Below are positions 30,071 to 38,886 of a stretch of DNA of 41,384 nucleotides, piece by piece. The stretch covers positions 1 through 41,384 of the forward strand of contig JAAUUT010000038.1 in the NCBI GenBank assembly GCA_012031035.1, in the 5' to 3' direction. Origin of the DNA: Candidatus Altimarinota bacterium (lineage in GTDB: Bacteria; Cyanobacteriota; Cyanobacteriia; Cyanobacteriales; Microcystaceae). The notes below the pieces were generated by a model. The model did not search any database and was not told the origin of the DNA. It saw nothing but the letters and a program-made list of their open reading frames with translations. The stretch's first letter is position 1. Each line of letters begins with the position of its first letter. The translations under genes and the position numbers were made by a program.

Positions 30071-31237
30071 CTACAAAAAGCTTGCTATTTTCTCTACAGA
30101 TGCTTCGAGAATTTCTAGATCTTGGACGAGTGCAAAACGAACATACCCCTCGCCGCACTTGCCAAATCCTGCGCCTGGGGCAACTGCAACGCCCGTAGCT
30201 GCGACTAATTGAGTACAGAATTCAATCGAATTATTCGCCCAAGGTTCGGGTAATTTGGCCCAAACGTACATCGTTGCTTTTGGGGTGGGAACTTGCCAGC
30301 CGATGCGATGGAGGGCGTTAATAAAACTATCTCGGCGTTTTTGGTAGATGGCAACCGTTTCTTTTATCGAGTCGTCAGGAGCATTTAAAGCCGCGATCGC
30401 GCCGTTTAATATCCCTTTATATTGGTTAAAGTCTACAACGGCTTTAATCTGTCTCAAAGCTTGAATTAATCGAGCATTACCGATCGCGTAACCGATACGA
30501 AATCCTCCCATATTGTAAGACTTGGAGAAGGTAAAAAATTCAATGGAAATTTCTTTGTGAGGATCGGCTTGAAAAATCGACGGGGGAGGCGAAGCAGTAT
30601 CGAAAAAGATATCGACGTAGGGGAAATCATGAACTAAAACGAGATTGTGTTGGCGACAGAAGTCAACGGCTCGCTCGAAAAATGATAGCGGCGCGATCGC
30701 AGTGGTAGGATTGTGGGGATAGCTCAATACCATCATGCGAGCTTGCGCCAAAACTGGCAAGGGCACGTCTGCTAAAACTGGCAAAAAATCATTTTCTGCC
30801 AAAAGCGGCATCGGATAAACTTGTCCGCCCGCGAGATAAACGCCGCCTGCATGAGAAGGATAGCCAGGATCGAGTAATAAGGCAAAATCTCCTGGATTAA
30901 GCAGCGCTAAAGGTAAATGAGCCGTTCCTTCTTGAGAACCGATTAACGAGAGGACTTCGGTTTGAGCATCGACGGGAATTCCGAAACGTTTCGTATACCA
31001 ATTCGCTGCCGCTTCTCGAAAAGCTTGGGTTCCATGATGTAACAAATAACCGTGCGTATTGCGATCGCGCAAAGACTGTTCTATCGCCGCAATAACTCGC
31101 TCTGAGGCTGTCAAATCGGACGAACCTAATGATAAGTCTACAATCTCTTTTCCCGTCGCTTTCGCCTTTGCCTTTGCCCGATCCATATCGGCAAACACGT
31201 TGGCTTGCAAAAATTGTAACCGTTCGGCAAATTGCAT
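30071..31237 (-). CDS. PLP-dependent class I/II aminotransferase
   Basis: Fold-type I aminotransferase, 388 residues. PLP Lys is in FTFSKSYNMGGFRIGY; the substrate-binding Asn is in YPHNPTT; the PLP-phosphate region is in LIGSQEGTAHLPLAL and the C-terminal Arg in EGYVRFALV. It belongs to the AspC/LL-diaminopimelate aminotransferase-like branch. Cyanobacteria have a separate, clearly recognisable DapL, and this sequence is shorter than DapL, so the substrate is left open. The next genes on the strand are trx upstream and the WD40 kinase downstream. Confidence 0.88.
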   Translation of the reverse strand: MQFAERLQFLQANVFADMDRAKAKAKATGKEIVDLSLGSSDLTASERVIAAIEQSLRDRNTHGYLLHHGTQAFREAAANWYTKRFGIPVDAQTEVLSLIGSQEGTAHLPLALLNPGDFALLLDPGYPSHAGGVYLAGGQVYPMPLLAENDFLPVLADVPLPVLAQARMMVLSYPHNPTTAIAPLSFFERAVDFCRQHNLVLVHDFPYVDIFFDTASPPPSIFQADPHKEISIEFFTFSKSYNMGGFRIGYAIGNARLIQALRQIKAVVDFNQYKGILNGAIAALNAPDDSIKETVAIYQKRRDSFINALHRIGWQVPTPKATMYVWAKLPEPWANNSIEFCTQLVAATGVAVAPGAGFGKCGEGYVRFALVQDLEILEASVEKIASFL

Positions 31238-31244
31238 TTTGTTT

Positions 31245-31318
31245 TTTGTCCTTTGTCACTTGTCCTTTGTTCGGAGTCAAATGTACGCTTTGACCAATGA
31301 CTAATGACTAATGACTAA
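31245..31318. repeat. GTCCTTT and AATGACT short repeats
   Basis: TTGTCCTTTG is repeated near 31245-31270, and a heptamer AATGACT is repeated about three times at 31295-31318, between the aminotransferase and thioredoxin genes. The thioredoxin stop codon (complement of CTA 31315-31317) is part of the heptamer tract. Confidence 0.65.
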
Positions 31319-31641
31319 TTAAAGTAACTATCGAGCATTGTCTGAAGCTGCTGTTTGCCGATCGCGCCTTCGTGAGACTTTATAATTTCTTTATCTTTAA
31401 ACAATCTGAGGGCGGGAACGCCTTCGACTTTGCACTTCGCTACTGAATCTGGATTTGGGTCTACTTCTAGTTTAACGACTTTTAAGCGATCGTTGTAGGT
31501 ATCGGCGACCCACGCGATCGAGGGGGAAACCAAGCGACAAGGCCCGCACCAAGATGCCCAAAAATACACCAGAACGGGTTTTTCTGCGATAAATACTTCG
31601 CGATCGAATTCAGAATCTGTAATTTCTATAACACTACTCAT
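31315..31641 (-). CDS. Thioredoxin-like protein
   Basis: 108-residue thioredoxin fold with the classical active site WASWCGPC (~29-36) and the conserved cis-Pro (VEGVPALRLF). Length and motifs fit a soluble disulfide reductase. Cyanobacteria carry several thioredoxins; this one's KVVKLEVDPNPD before the cis-Pro loop separates it from the m-type, and I do not assign the subtype. Its start lies 12 bp from the left arm of the 24-bp inverted repeat. Confidence 0.9.
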   Translation of the reverse strand: MSSVIEITDSEFDREVFIAEKPVLVYFWASWCGPCRLVSPSIAWVADTYNDRLKVVKLEVDPNPDSVAKCKVEGVPALRLFKDKEIIKSHEGAIGKQQLQTMLDSYFN

Positions 31642-31774
31642 GTGGGGAATTATAAATTATGAATGATGAATTATGAAAATTAAGAGTTTAGTTGAAAAGT
31701 AATAAAACAGAAACCAGTAAGAGACGGGGCTTTAAGTTGCGCGGCCAGTTATTAGTAGGGGACAGGGCATTTAA

Positions 31775-31796
31775 AGGTCGGAACCTCTTCCGACTT
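31775..31796. other. Conserved CCTC-loop hairpin, copy 2
   Basis: Perfect stem GTCGGAA / TTCCGAC (31777-31783, 31788-31794) around loop CCTC, extended by a G-T and an A-T pair to 31775-31796. It matches the hairpin at 27154-27171 at 14 of 18 positions, including the whole loop. Confidence 0.6.
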
Positions 31797-31910
31797 CAGC
31801 CCCGACCCATGGCGTGCGCCCATCTTGTTACTGATAATTGGCAACTATTAAAAGCCCCTCACAAATAGTCATTCGCCCAATTCAGAAGTTTAGCAGTAAA
31901 CTGGTCGCTT

Positions 31911-31983
31911 GAATTATGAATTCAAAATGCTGAATTATGAAATTAACCCTAATTCATAATTCATAATTCATCATTCATAATTT
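31911..31983. repeat. AATTCAT-type repeat at the end of vipp1
   Basis: AATTATG/AATTCATA units ending directly at the vipp1 stop codon. The last 24 bases are the right arm of the foldback; the left arm is in the related tract at 31649-31683 before trx. Confidence 0.8.
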
Positions 31984-32757
31984 TTAGACATCCTTAAGTT
32001 TGGCTCGCAGTTCTTCTAACTCGGCATCAACCACTGAATTAGAGGCTGAAGACGAACTAGTTTCTGAAGCCTGTGGCAATGCCTCTGGAGGTTTAGAACC
32101 TTCAAGCATTTGAGCTTTCATCATTGCGAGTTCGTCATCTACATCGCTACCTGCTTCTAGCTGAGCGAACTGTTGTTCGATGCCAAACCCACCCAATTCG
32201 CCAACTGCTTGAGAGCGAGCTTCCATTTCTAAAACTTTAGTTTCCATGCGCTCAAAAGCACCTGTGGCACTGTTGACATCGATATTGCCGAGGGTTTTTT
32301 GCAGTTGTTCGTTGGCTTTAGCTGCTGTTGCACGAGCCTGAAGCATATTTTTCTTGGTTTTTGCTTCAGAAATCTTGCCCTCTAGAGCAACTAAGTTCTT
32401 TCTCAAGTTATCGACTTGAGCGACTTGCCCGTCGAGTTGTTGTTTGAGAACGGTTGCTGTATCTGTATGCGATTTCTTGCGAGTCAGTGCTTCGCGAGCT
32501 AAGTTTTCATCTCCTTTGGAAAGGGCTAGTTTTGCCCGTTGCTCCCATTTGCCAGCTTCTTGTATGTCTTGGTTGTATTTTTGTTCGGTACGCTTTTGTT
32601 CTGCAATTGACCGGGCGACAGCTTGGCGTAGCTGTACTAAGTCTTCTTGCATATCGATAACGGCTTGCTCCAGAACTTTTTCTGGATCTTCAGCCTTGCT
32701 TACCATATCGTTAAGGTTAGCTCGGACGACTCGGCTAAGGCGATCGAATAATCCCAT
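31984..32757 (-). CDS. vipp1: Vipp1/IM30, thylakoid membrane maintenance protein
   Basis: ESCRT-III-like PspA/IM30 family protein needed for thylakoid biogenesis and membrane repair. 257 residues, almost wholly helical coiled coil. The N-terminal amphipathic helix (MGLFDRLSRVVRANLNDMV) binds membrane. Unlike plain PspA it has the extra C-terminal helix after a flexible Ser-rich linker (SETSSSSASNS, then VVDAELEELRAKLKDV), which identifies Vipp1. Preceded on the strand by accA, 177 bp away. Confidence 0.93.
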   Translation of the reverse strand: MGLFDRLSRVVRANLNDMVSKAEDPEKVLEQAVIDMQEDLVQLRQAVARSIAEQKRTEQKYNQDIQEAGKWEQRAKLALSKGDENLAREALTRKKSHTDTATVLKQQLDGQVAQVDNLRKNLVALEGKISEAKTKKNMLQARATAAKANEQLQKTLGNIDVNSATGAFERMETKVLEMEARSQAVGELGGFGIEQQFAQLEAGSDVDDELAMMKAQMLEGSKPPEALPQASETSSSSASNSVVDAELEELRAKLKDV

Positions 32758-32934
32758 GACGCTGTTTATCCTCTCGGAGTGTATGAAGTTTAGTGAGAAA
32801 GAAGGCTTAAAATTAATAGCCTGTCTATATAAAAGTTTATCTTGACGCTACTGGTAACTCGAAGATATCCTCATCGAACTAACAGAGCAATTTATGTCTA
32901 CTTAATCGATAGTAACCTTCTCATACTTTTTCTA

Positions 32935-33930
32935 TCAACCGATCGCGGCTTTTTCTATTTTTTCTTCAAACACGCCCATGTTACGAAATTTTTGATACCG
33001 TAGTTCTTGACGCTGCCCTGGTGTCATCCCAGATAATTTTTCGAGATTTTCGAGCAGAACTTTTTTAAGAAAAGCAGCAGCTTCTAAGGGAGCCGAATGA
33101 GCGCCTCCGCTTGGTTCGGGGACGATTTCGTCAATAATTCCGTGTTCTTTTAGGTCGGAAGCCGTTATTTTAAGGGATATGGCGGCTTGTTCGGCTTTTT
33201 TGGCATCTTTCCAAAGAATAGCAGCACACGCTTCTGGAGAAGCAACCGTATAAACCGAGTGTTCTAGGATCAACAATCTATCTCCAACGCCGATTCCTAA
33301 AGCACCGCCAGATCCGCCTTCACCGATTACCGTACAGATAATTGGTACTTTAAAATCAAACATTTCTCTAAGATTATAGGCGATCGCTTCTCCTTGTCCT
33401 TGGTTTTCTGCTTCGATTCCCGCCCAAGCTCCCGGCGTATCGATAAAGGTGACAATTGGCATTCCAAATTGATTGGCGTGTTCCATCAGGCGAAGGGCTT
33501 TGCGATACCCTCCCGGTGCAGCCATGCCAAAATTGCGAGCGACATTATCTTTGGTATCCCGACCTTTTTGATGTCCCAAAATCAGTACGGGTCGTCCGTT
33601 TAAACGAGCTACGCCACCCACAATCGCCGGATCGTCATAACCGCCGCGATCGCCGTGCATCTCAAACCAATCATCGCACATTGCCTGGATATAATCGAGC
33701 GTGCTGGGGCGACGGGGATGGCGTGCCAGTTGCAATCGCTGGGCGGGGGTTAATGTACTAAAAATTTCTTTACGCAGTTGTTCGGCTCTCGATTCTAGTT
33801 TGACGATTTCCTCTGAAACATCGACGTTATTTTCTTGAGCTAGTTTCCGAATTTGGTCGATTCTCGTTTCGAGGTCGCACAAGGGTTTCTCAAAATCAAG
33901 CAGAAAGGTTCGGCGCTCGGTTTTTGTCAT
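32935..33930 (-). CDS. accA: Acetyl-CoA carboxylase carboxyltransferase, alpha subunit
   Basis: Carboxyltransferase subunit that with AccD transfers carboxyl from biotin to acetyl-CoA, giving malonyl-CoA for fatty acids. About 331 residues. Cyanobacterial features: start [17 protein letters not shown], then [31 protein letters not shown], the oxyanion region [15 protein letters not shown] and [13 protein letters not shown]. Translation from ATG 33954 would add [11 protein letters not shown] 33930 is preferred because it matches the family start and has AGAAGG about 7 bases upstream. Confidence 0.95.
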   Translation of the reverse strand: MTKTERRTFLLDFEKPLCDLETRIDQIRKLAQENNVDVSEEIVKLESRAEQLRKEIFSTLTPAQRLQLARHPRRPSTLDYIQAMCDDWFEMHGDRGGYDDPAIVGGVARLNGRPVLILGHQKGRDTKDNVARNFGMAAPGGYRKALRLMEHANQFGMPIVTFIDTPGAWAGIEAENQGQGEAIAYNLREMFDFKVPIICTVIGEGGSGGALGIGVGDRLLILEHSVYTVASPEACAAILWKDAKKAEQAAISLKITASDLKEHGIIDEIVPEPSGGAHSAPLEAAAFLKKVLLENLEKLSGMTPGQRQELRYQKFRNMGVFEEKIEKAAIG

Positions 33931-34167
33931 TTTGTAACCTTCTGGAAAACGCATGGCTTGCCTAAAAAGTCAATAAACAAGATAGAAAATTTTACTTTTA
34001 GGCGGGCAATTGGCGGGCTTTTTGGTTTTATTGCCAGCATCCATGCCAAATTCCAGAATAACAAATCTCATCTACCTTTTATTAAGGAAGTTTCTGGTTT
34101 TGTGGCGATCGCTGAGTCTTAATTTCCAAAATGTTAGGGTAGTTGTACATAATTACTGGACAGCTAA

Positions 34168-34737
34168 TTAAAAAGTTGGTAAATCTAAAACAAATCCAGG
34201 TAAGATATTTTCTCCCGATAAACTGACGGGCAACTGTACAATTTCTACAGGGCGATCGCAACGATAAATTTCCACTGGCTCCTGTTGCGGATTAATCAAC
34301 CAACCCAAGCGCAAACCACTATTTAAATATTCTTGCATTTTCTCTTGGAGCGGTTCGAGCGCATCGGTGCGAGAACGCAATTCGATCGCAAAATCGGGAC
34401 AAATTGGCGGAAACTTTTCTTTATCTTCCTCGCTTAAAGCATCCCATCTTTCTAGACTAACCCAAGCTGCATTGGGAGAGCGATCGCCCCCATTTGGCAA
34501 GCGAAAAATCGTTGAAGAACTAAAAACTTTTCCCATTTGGGTTTGACGATTCCAAATATTAAGATCTGTAATCAAATCAGCTTCTCGATTTCCACTCACT
34601 CCCCCAACAGGTGGCATAATAATTAATTCTCCTTTAGCCGTACGTTCTAATTGCCAATTTTGATTGATTTGACATAAACGATAGAATTGCTCGTCAGTAA
34701 AATCAACATTATTTAAATTCAACACGACAGTTGTCAT
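34168..34737 (-). CDS. Uma2-family protein (DUF820, PD-(D/E)XK fold)
   Basis: 189 residues of a restriction-endonuclease-like family that is greatly expanded in cyanobacteria. Seen: the N-terminal FTDEQFYRLCQINQNWQLER, GELIIMPPVGGVSGNREADL, the SPxAAWVS active-site region and FAIELRSRTDALEPLQEKM. The usual acidic residue of SPD is Asn here (RSPNAAWVS), which may weaken or abolish metal binding, although such variants are also seen in whole-looking proteins. The biological role of the family is unclear; no partner gene is adjacent. Confidence 0.88.
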   Translation of the reverse strand: MTTVVLNLNNVDFTDEQFYRLCQINQNWQLERTAKGELIIMPPVGGVSGNREADLITDLNIWNRQTQMGKVFSSSTIFRLPNGGDRSPNAAWVSLERWDALSEEDKEKFPPICPDFAIELRSRTDALEPLQEKMQEYLNSGLRLGWLINPQQEPVEIYRCDRPVEIVQLPVSLSGENILPGFVLDLPTF

Positions 34738-34800
34738 TGTCTTTTAAAAAGGTGGAGATCGTTAAAGGTAATACAAAATTACCAAATCAAAAAATATTCG

Positions 34801-34818
34801 GGCGAATAGTCATTCGCC
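34801..34818 (-). terminator. Hairpin with T-run after zds
   Basis: Stem GGCGAAT / ATTCGCC with a 4-nt loop; on the minus strand it is followed after 6 bases by a run of six Ts. It lies ~150 nt past the zds stop and before the Uma2 gene. Half of the same sequence recurs at 31864-31878. A perfect 16-bp palindrome, ACATTAAATTTAATGT, is next to it at 34822-34837. Confidence 0.45.
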
Positions 34819-34970
34819 TTTACATTAAATTTAATGTTTCACATCCTTTTTTAAAATTGGCATTAGATGGTAAGCATTGCCTATTACACTTTATGGGTAA
34901 GGGGTAAAATCTTTTTGGCAATGCCTATTCTACGACTAAGATAACTGAAGATAGCTAACTGTTTTACCTG

Positions 34971-36455
34971 CTACTTTGTGATATCTACCATCTTTAATTG
35001 TTCGGCATTTTCTAAAATCGCCTTTGCTGCTTGTCGTCCCGATAGCGTTGCACCTTCCATGCTGTCAATATAATCCTGTTGGGTGTAGCTACCTGCCAAG
35101 AAGAAGTTAGAAATTGGCGTTTTCTGCGCTGGTCGATAGACATCCATTCCTGGTGCTTCGCGGTAAAGCGATTGTGCTAGTTTAACCACGCTATACCAAG
35201 TCATGTTTAATTCGCGCGAAGAGGGAAAGAGTTTGTGAACCTGCTTGAGGACGTGTTGGGCAATATCTTCGTTCTTTTCTTTAATAAAAGGGTCGCCAGG
35301 AGTTAAAACCAGTTGTAATAAAGATCCTTGTCCTTGACGATAGTAATCTCCAGGACTCGTCAGCGCTAAATCAGCAAAGCAAGAAAAATCAGCATCGGCA
35401 GTGTAAAGTAAATTATCGATTCCTGCTGCTTCTTCTAGTTGCTTGCGCTTTTGGGGGTCTTGTAACTCCGTTACCCATCCATCAAAACGCAGTTGTACTG
35501 TTGCAACAGGTACGGCATCGAGTTGGTAGATATTGTCAAATTCAGACCATTTGCGCCATTCTTGGGGAATGAGGCGTTGAATGCCTGGAACGTCACAAGC
35601 AAATACATAAGCATCTGCTGCGATCGCGTCTTCGCTTTCGCCGTTAGCTACTATAATCTCAGTAACGTTGGTTTGTCCGGCTTCTTCTCGATACTTCACT
35701 TCTCTCACGCGCCGTCTGGTATAGATTTTACCGCCTCGTGCTTCGATGTAATCGATCAGGGGTTTGTGCAAGTATTCGTAAGGAGAACCTTCAAGCATTC
35801 GCAATATTGACGCTTCCGTTTTTACAGCAAATAACTGGAAAATTGTCAACATACAACGCGCAGAAATATTCTCGGTATCGATAAATCCTAGGGCATAAGC
35901 AATAGGATTCCACATCCGTTTTAGACTGCCATCGTTGCCGCCATGCTTGCGAAACCAATCGGCAAAGCTAATCGAATCTAAATTCCGAATGGTTTTCATC
36001 GCCCCTTCAAAGTCTACCAAACCGCGTACTATCGGGCTGGTTCCCAATGCAAGGGAGTTAGCAATTTTATCGACTGTCGAGAGTTGAGAAGTAGTGAAAA
36101 AGGCTTTTAGTCCGTTAAAAGGAGCGCCTGTCAGGAAACGAAAATCTAATTCTCCAACTCGTCCGCCGTCGTTGATAAAAGTATGGGTGTGTTCTTTGAG
36201 GCGTAAATTTTCAAATGCCCCGACTTTTTTCATGAGCGCGAATAGTTGATAATAGCAACCAAAAAAGACGTGCAATCCCATTTCAATATGATTGCCATCG
36301 GGATCGATCCAACTACCAACCTTACCGCCAACAAAAGGACGAGATTCAAAAATTTCTACTTGACAGCCTGCATCAACTAAATCGACGGCTGTAGCCATTC
36401 CAGCAAGTCCTGCACCAACGATCGCAACGCGCATTTTATCCTTGTTTAAATCCAC
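34971..36455 (-). CDS. crtQ: Zeta-carotene desaturase
   Basis: FAD-dependent desaturase that turns zeta-carotene into lycopene through neurosporene, acting at membranes. About 487-494 residues, as in plant-type ZDS. The dinucleotide-binding motif [21 protein letters not shown] is at the N-terminus, with [16 protein letters not shown] and the C-terminal FAD region [17 protein letters not shown]. The long family-specific stretch [16 protein letters not shown] separates it from the CrtI type. Start MDLNKDK at 36455 or MRVAIV at 36434 are both possible. No carotenoid partner is adjacent. Confidence 0.93.
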   Translation of the reverse strand: MDLNKDKMRVAIVGAGLAGMATAVDLVDAGCQVEIFESRPFVGGKVGSWIDPDGNHIEMGLHVFFGCYYQLFALMKKVGAFENLRLKEHTHTFINDGGRVGELDFRFLTGAPFNGLKAFFTTSQLSTVDKIANSLALGTSPIVRGLVDFEGAMKTIRNLDSISFADWFRKHGGNDGSLKRMWNPIAYALGFIDTENISARCMLTIFQLFAVKTEASILRMLEGSPYEYLHKPLIDYIEARGGKIYTRRRVREVKYREEAGQTNVTEIIVANGESEDAIAADAYVFACDVPGIQRLIPQEWRKWSEFDNIYQLDAVPVATVQLRFDGWVTELQDPQKRKQLEEAAGIDNLLYTADADFSCFADLALTSPGDYYRQGQGSLLQLVLTPGDPFIKEKNEDIAQHVLKQVHKLFPSSRELNMTWYSVVKLAQSLYREAPGMDVYRPAQKTPISNFFLAGSYTQQDYIDSMEGATLSGRQAAKAILENAEQLKMVDITK

Positions 36456-36711
36456 TCTCTAGATCAAAATAACATAATTTATCATGGTAAAGGCGCGATA
36501 CATTTTGTCTTTACTTGCATGGCTCGTCGTTTCACGATTGATGTGAGCTTACCTACTGATTTAGCATCGTTATATATTTCGTCCTGGTTGAGCGATCGCA
36601 AAACCAAATAAAGTTTATTATTATTGGATTGAGACACGAAACTCAACCTACAGATTTGATTTAGAATTGCTATATATTTAATCTTAAAACAGAAGCTAAT
36701 ATCAACCATTA

Positions 36712-36834
36712 ATGAAAAAGATAATATTAGAAGATTACGATCATTTTCTCGTTATCGATTTAGAAGCAACTTGTTGCGACAAACAGATAATTAAACGTTG
36801 TGAAATGGAAATTATTGAAATTGGTTTAGTATGA
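36712..36834 (+). pseudogene. Remnant of a DEDDh 3'-5' exonuclease
   Basis: A 40-codon frame matching the N-terminus of KapD-like (ERI1-type) exonucleases: HFLVIDLEATCCD with the first catalytic D-x-E, then EMEIIEIGLV. It ends at TGA, and neither other frame continues the family before the SbcD-like gene ends on the opposite strand at 36861. The exonuclease II and III motifs are absent, so it is a truncated leftover in the 405-bp gap between zds and that gene. The rest of the gap shows nothing I can name. Confidence 0.7.
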
Positions 36835-36860
36835 ATACGAGGTGTAATATCAATATTTTC

Positions 36861-38165
36861 CTAACTATCTATTTCCAACGCTAACTGAGTTTTTGTGACT
36901 TTTTCGCTTCCCGCTTCAAAATCTAGCCAATTATCGCGATCGCTATCGAGTAAACCTTGTGCGGCTTCTAACAAGTTGGGTATCATATCTTTGAGGTCAT
37001 CTCGACTGGTAAGATAGGTTTTTAGTGCTTCTAGGGGATCGAGGCTGTTACCAACGCCTAATTCGGGCAAGCGAGGACGCGCTAATTGACTGACAATTTC
37101 TGGGCGAATTGTGTAACTGTGTGCGGGTTTAAGCGTTTCTTGAAGGATAGAATTATCGATCGCGTCGAGTTGTTCGGGACGAATTTTATAGATGAGTCTG
37201 ACAACGGCATCTTGAATTTCTTTTTTGGCGATCGCTTTTATAATTGTCGCTTGAGGATCGTCTTTTGCTGAAACATCTACTTCAATCGTACAAAAAGGAC
37301 GAGTGCTTAAAGGACAAAATTCCCAATTAGCTTTTCCAGTTTCAACTGTAATTAATACATATCCTTTCTCTTCTTTTTCTTCGCTAAAATCTACTCGTTC
37401 GATACTGCCAGGATAAATAATCGGGGGATTATTCGCGGGATTTAGGTTTTGGTGTTTGTGAACGTGTCCCAAGGCGACATAATCAAATTCAGGTCGAATG
37501 AGAAGAGAAATAGGGATAGTAAAGCCTTTTCCTACTGCTAGAAAGCGTTCTGCTCCTAAATTAGCGCGATCGACCATTAAATGACCTAAAAGAACGGTAG
37601 GAATATCGATATCGAGTTGGCGAACTTCTCCTTCTAAAACAGGGGTGAGTTTTTCAATTAATAGATCGTTAACTTCAACTAATGATAATCCTTCAGTTTC
37701 TGGACGAGTTAGCAATGCCGAACGAGTTAACCAAGGCAGAGTTATGACTTGTATATCGCCGCTACGTGTCGTAATGCGATGGGTTTTGATGGTATCTCCG
37801 ACAATAAATCCAGGAACGGCTAAGGTACGATAAATACATAAACTCGCACCGCCATTTCCTTGAGAATGTTGGTCGTGATTTCCAACTAATAAAATCGTAG
37901 GAATCTTAGCATCGGCAAGACGACGAAACTGAGAAGCAAACGCTTCTTGAATGAAAGGTGGCGGCGTAGCGTCAGGAAAAGCATCTCCCCCAAATAAAAC
38001 GATGTCTACAGGTTCGCTAATAGCGCGATCGATACATTGGTTTAAGCTATTGACAAAATCCTCTAGTCGTGTATTTAATCCAGTTTTAGGATTGATTCTA
38101 CCGTGGGAAAAACTACTTCCCATGTGAATATCGGAGAGATGGAGTATTTTAATGGCTTTAGTCAT
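36861..38165 (-). CDS. SbcD-like DNA exonuclease subunit (Mre11 family)
   Basis: Calcineurin-like metallophosphoesterase of the SbcD/Mre11 group, 434 residues. Metal motifs in order: LSDIHMGSSFSH (D-x-H), VLFGGDAFPDA (GD), LLVGNHDQHSQ (GNHD), VLLGHLMVDR and VALGHVHKHQN (GH-x-H). A capping domain follows (FSEEKEEKGYVLI). SbcD normally works with the SbcC ATPase; no sbcC gene lies beside it, so its partner is elsewhere. Confidence 0.88.
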   Translation of the reverse strand: MTKAIKILHLSDIHMGSSFSHGRINPKTGLNTRLEDFVNSLNQCIDRAISEPVDIVLFGGDAFPDATPPPFIQEAFASQFRRLADAKIPTILLVGNHDQHSQGNGGASLCIYRTLAVPGFIVGDTIKTHRITTRSGDIQVITLPWLTRSALLTRPETEGLSLVEVNDLLIEKLTPVLEGEVRQLDIDIPTVLLGHLMVDRANLGAERFLAVGKGFTIPISLLIRPEFDYVALGHVHKHQNLNPANNPPIIYPGSIERVDFSEEKEEKGYVLITVETGKANWEFCPLSTRPFCTIEVDVSAKDDPQATIIKAIAKKEIQDAVVRLIYKIRPEQLDAIDNSILQETLKPAHSYTIRPEIVSQLARPRLPELGVGNSLDPLEALKTYLTSRDDLKDMIPNLLEAAQGLLDSDRDNWLDFEAGSEKVTKTQLALEIDS

Positions 38166-38190
38166 TTCGATTTTGGATTGATTTTCTCTT

Positions 38191-38229
38191 GTCTCCCTTG
38201 TCTCCCTTGTCCCTCTTGTCCCTTTCCCC
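38191..38229. repeat. 9-nt tandem repeat (TCTCCCTTG)
   Basis: About four copies of TCTCCCTTG with variations, upstream of the EamA gene and the SbcD-like start. It is a diverged relative, in opposite sense, of the GGGAGACNG tracts at 8151 and 17182. Confidence 0.7.
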
Positions 38230-38289
38230 TATTGCCTATGCCCTAATTTGCGATCGCTGATAACCGATCGCTGTGGTAACGTCTTATTT

Positions 38290-38856
38290 ATGACGATCTA
38301 CGTACAACTGATTCTAACCGCACTAATTTGGGGAGGAACATTTATTGCTGGACGCTTAGTTTCTGAGAGCGTTCATCCATTCTCAGCAGGTTTTATGCGG
38401 TTTGCGATCGCGTCGCTGTGTTTGTTAATTATGGCATATCAATCTAAAGAACATTTCCCTAAACTTAGGTTACATCAATTGTGGCTTATTATTTTGTTGG
38501 GATTGAGCGGAGTTTTTGCTTATAATGTCTGTTTTTTTCTTGGGTTGAAGACAATTTCAGCAGGACGAGCCGCATTGATTGTAGCGTTAAATCCCGTTGC
38601 GATCGCGATCGCCTCAGCTTTTATTTTTCAAGATAAATTATCTTCTTTAAAGTTATTGGGTATTGCCACTTCGCTTGTCGGCGCAGCTATTGTTATTGGA
38701 AAGGGCAATCCTTTTAATTTACTTGTAGGAGGAGTGCAACAAGGAGATTTATTTATTCTCGGTTGCGTTATTAGTTGGGTTACATATACTTTAATTGGCA
38801 AGCAGGTTCTTGGAACATTATCTCCTTTGATAACTACAACCTATGCTTTTATATAA
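38290..38856 (+). pseudogene. EamA/DMT-type transporter, C-terminal third missing
   Basis: 188 residues from ATG 38290 (an upstream TTG at 38248 is less likely). The first EamA domain is complete: IWGGTFIAGRLVSESVHPF, FAYNVCFFLGLKTISAGRAA, LNPVAIAIASAFIF. The second begins (GDLFILGCVISWVTYTLIGK) and stops after TTTYAFI. Full-length members have about 290 residues and ten membrane segments; roughly four are lost here. No continuation is visible in other frames before the next gene at 38887, so this looks like a real deletion. Substrate unknown. Confidence 0.75.
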
Positions 38857-38886
38857 TTAAGTCGATCTGCCTAATTTTAAATATAA

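Larger units (their letters stand above)
31654..31983. other. 330-bp nested foldback between trx and vipp1
   Basis: This gene-free stretch is bounded by perfect 24-bp inverted repeats (31654-31677 and 31960-31983). Inside them, in mirror order, come GGGGCTTTAA (31726-31735) with TTAAAAGCCCC (31848-31858), then GCCAGTTATTAGTA (31744-31757) with TACTGATAATTGGC (31829-31842), then a central hairpin (31775-31796) inside a GGGC/GCCC pair (31765-31768, 31799-31802). Both mismatches of the second pair are G-U-compatible only on the plus strand. The right arm touches the vipp1 stop at 31984. It could be a palindromic MITE or a structured RNA. No open frame of interest is present. Confidence 0.6.

Noticed and set aside
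36482..36709. Minus-strand 75-residue frame after the zds start
   Set aside because: No ribosome site, atypical composition, no recognisable family.
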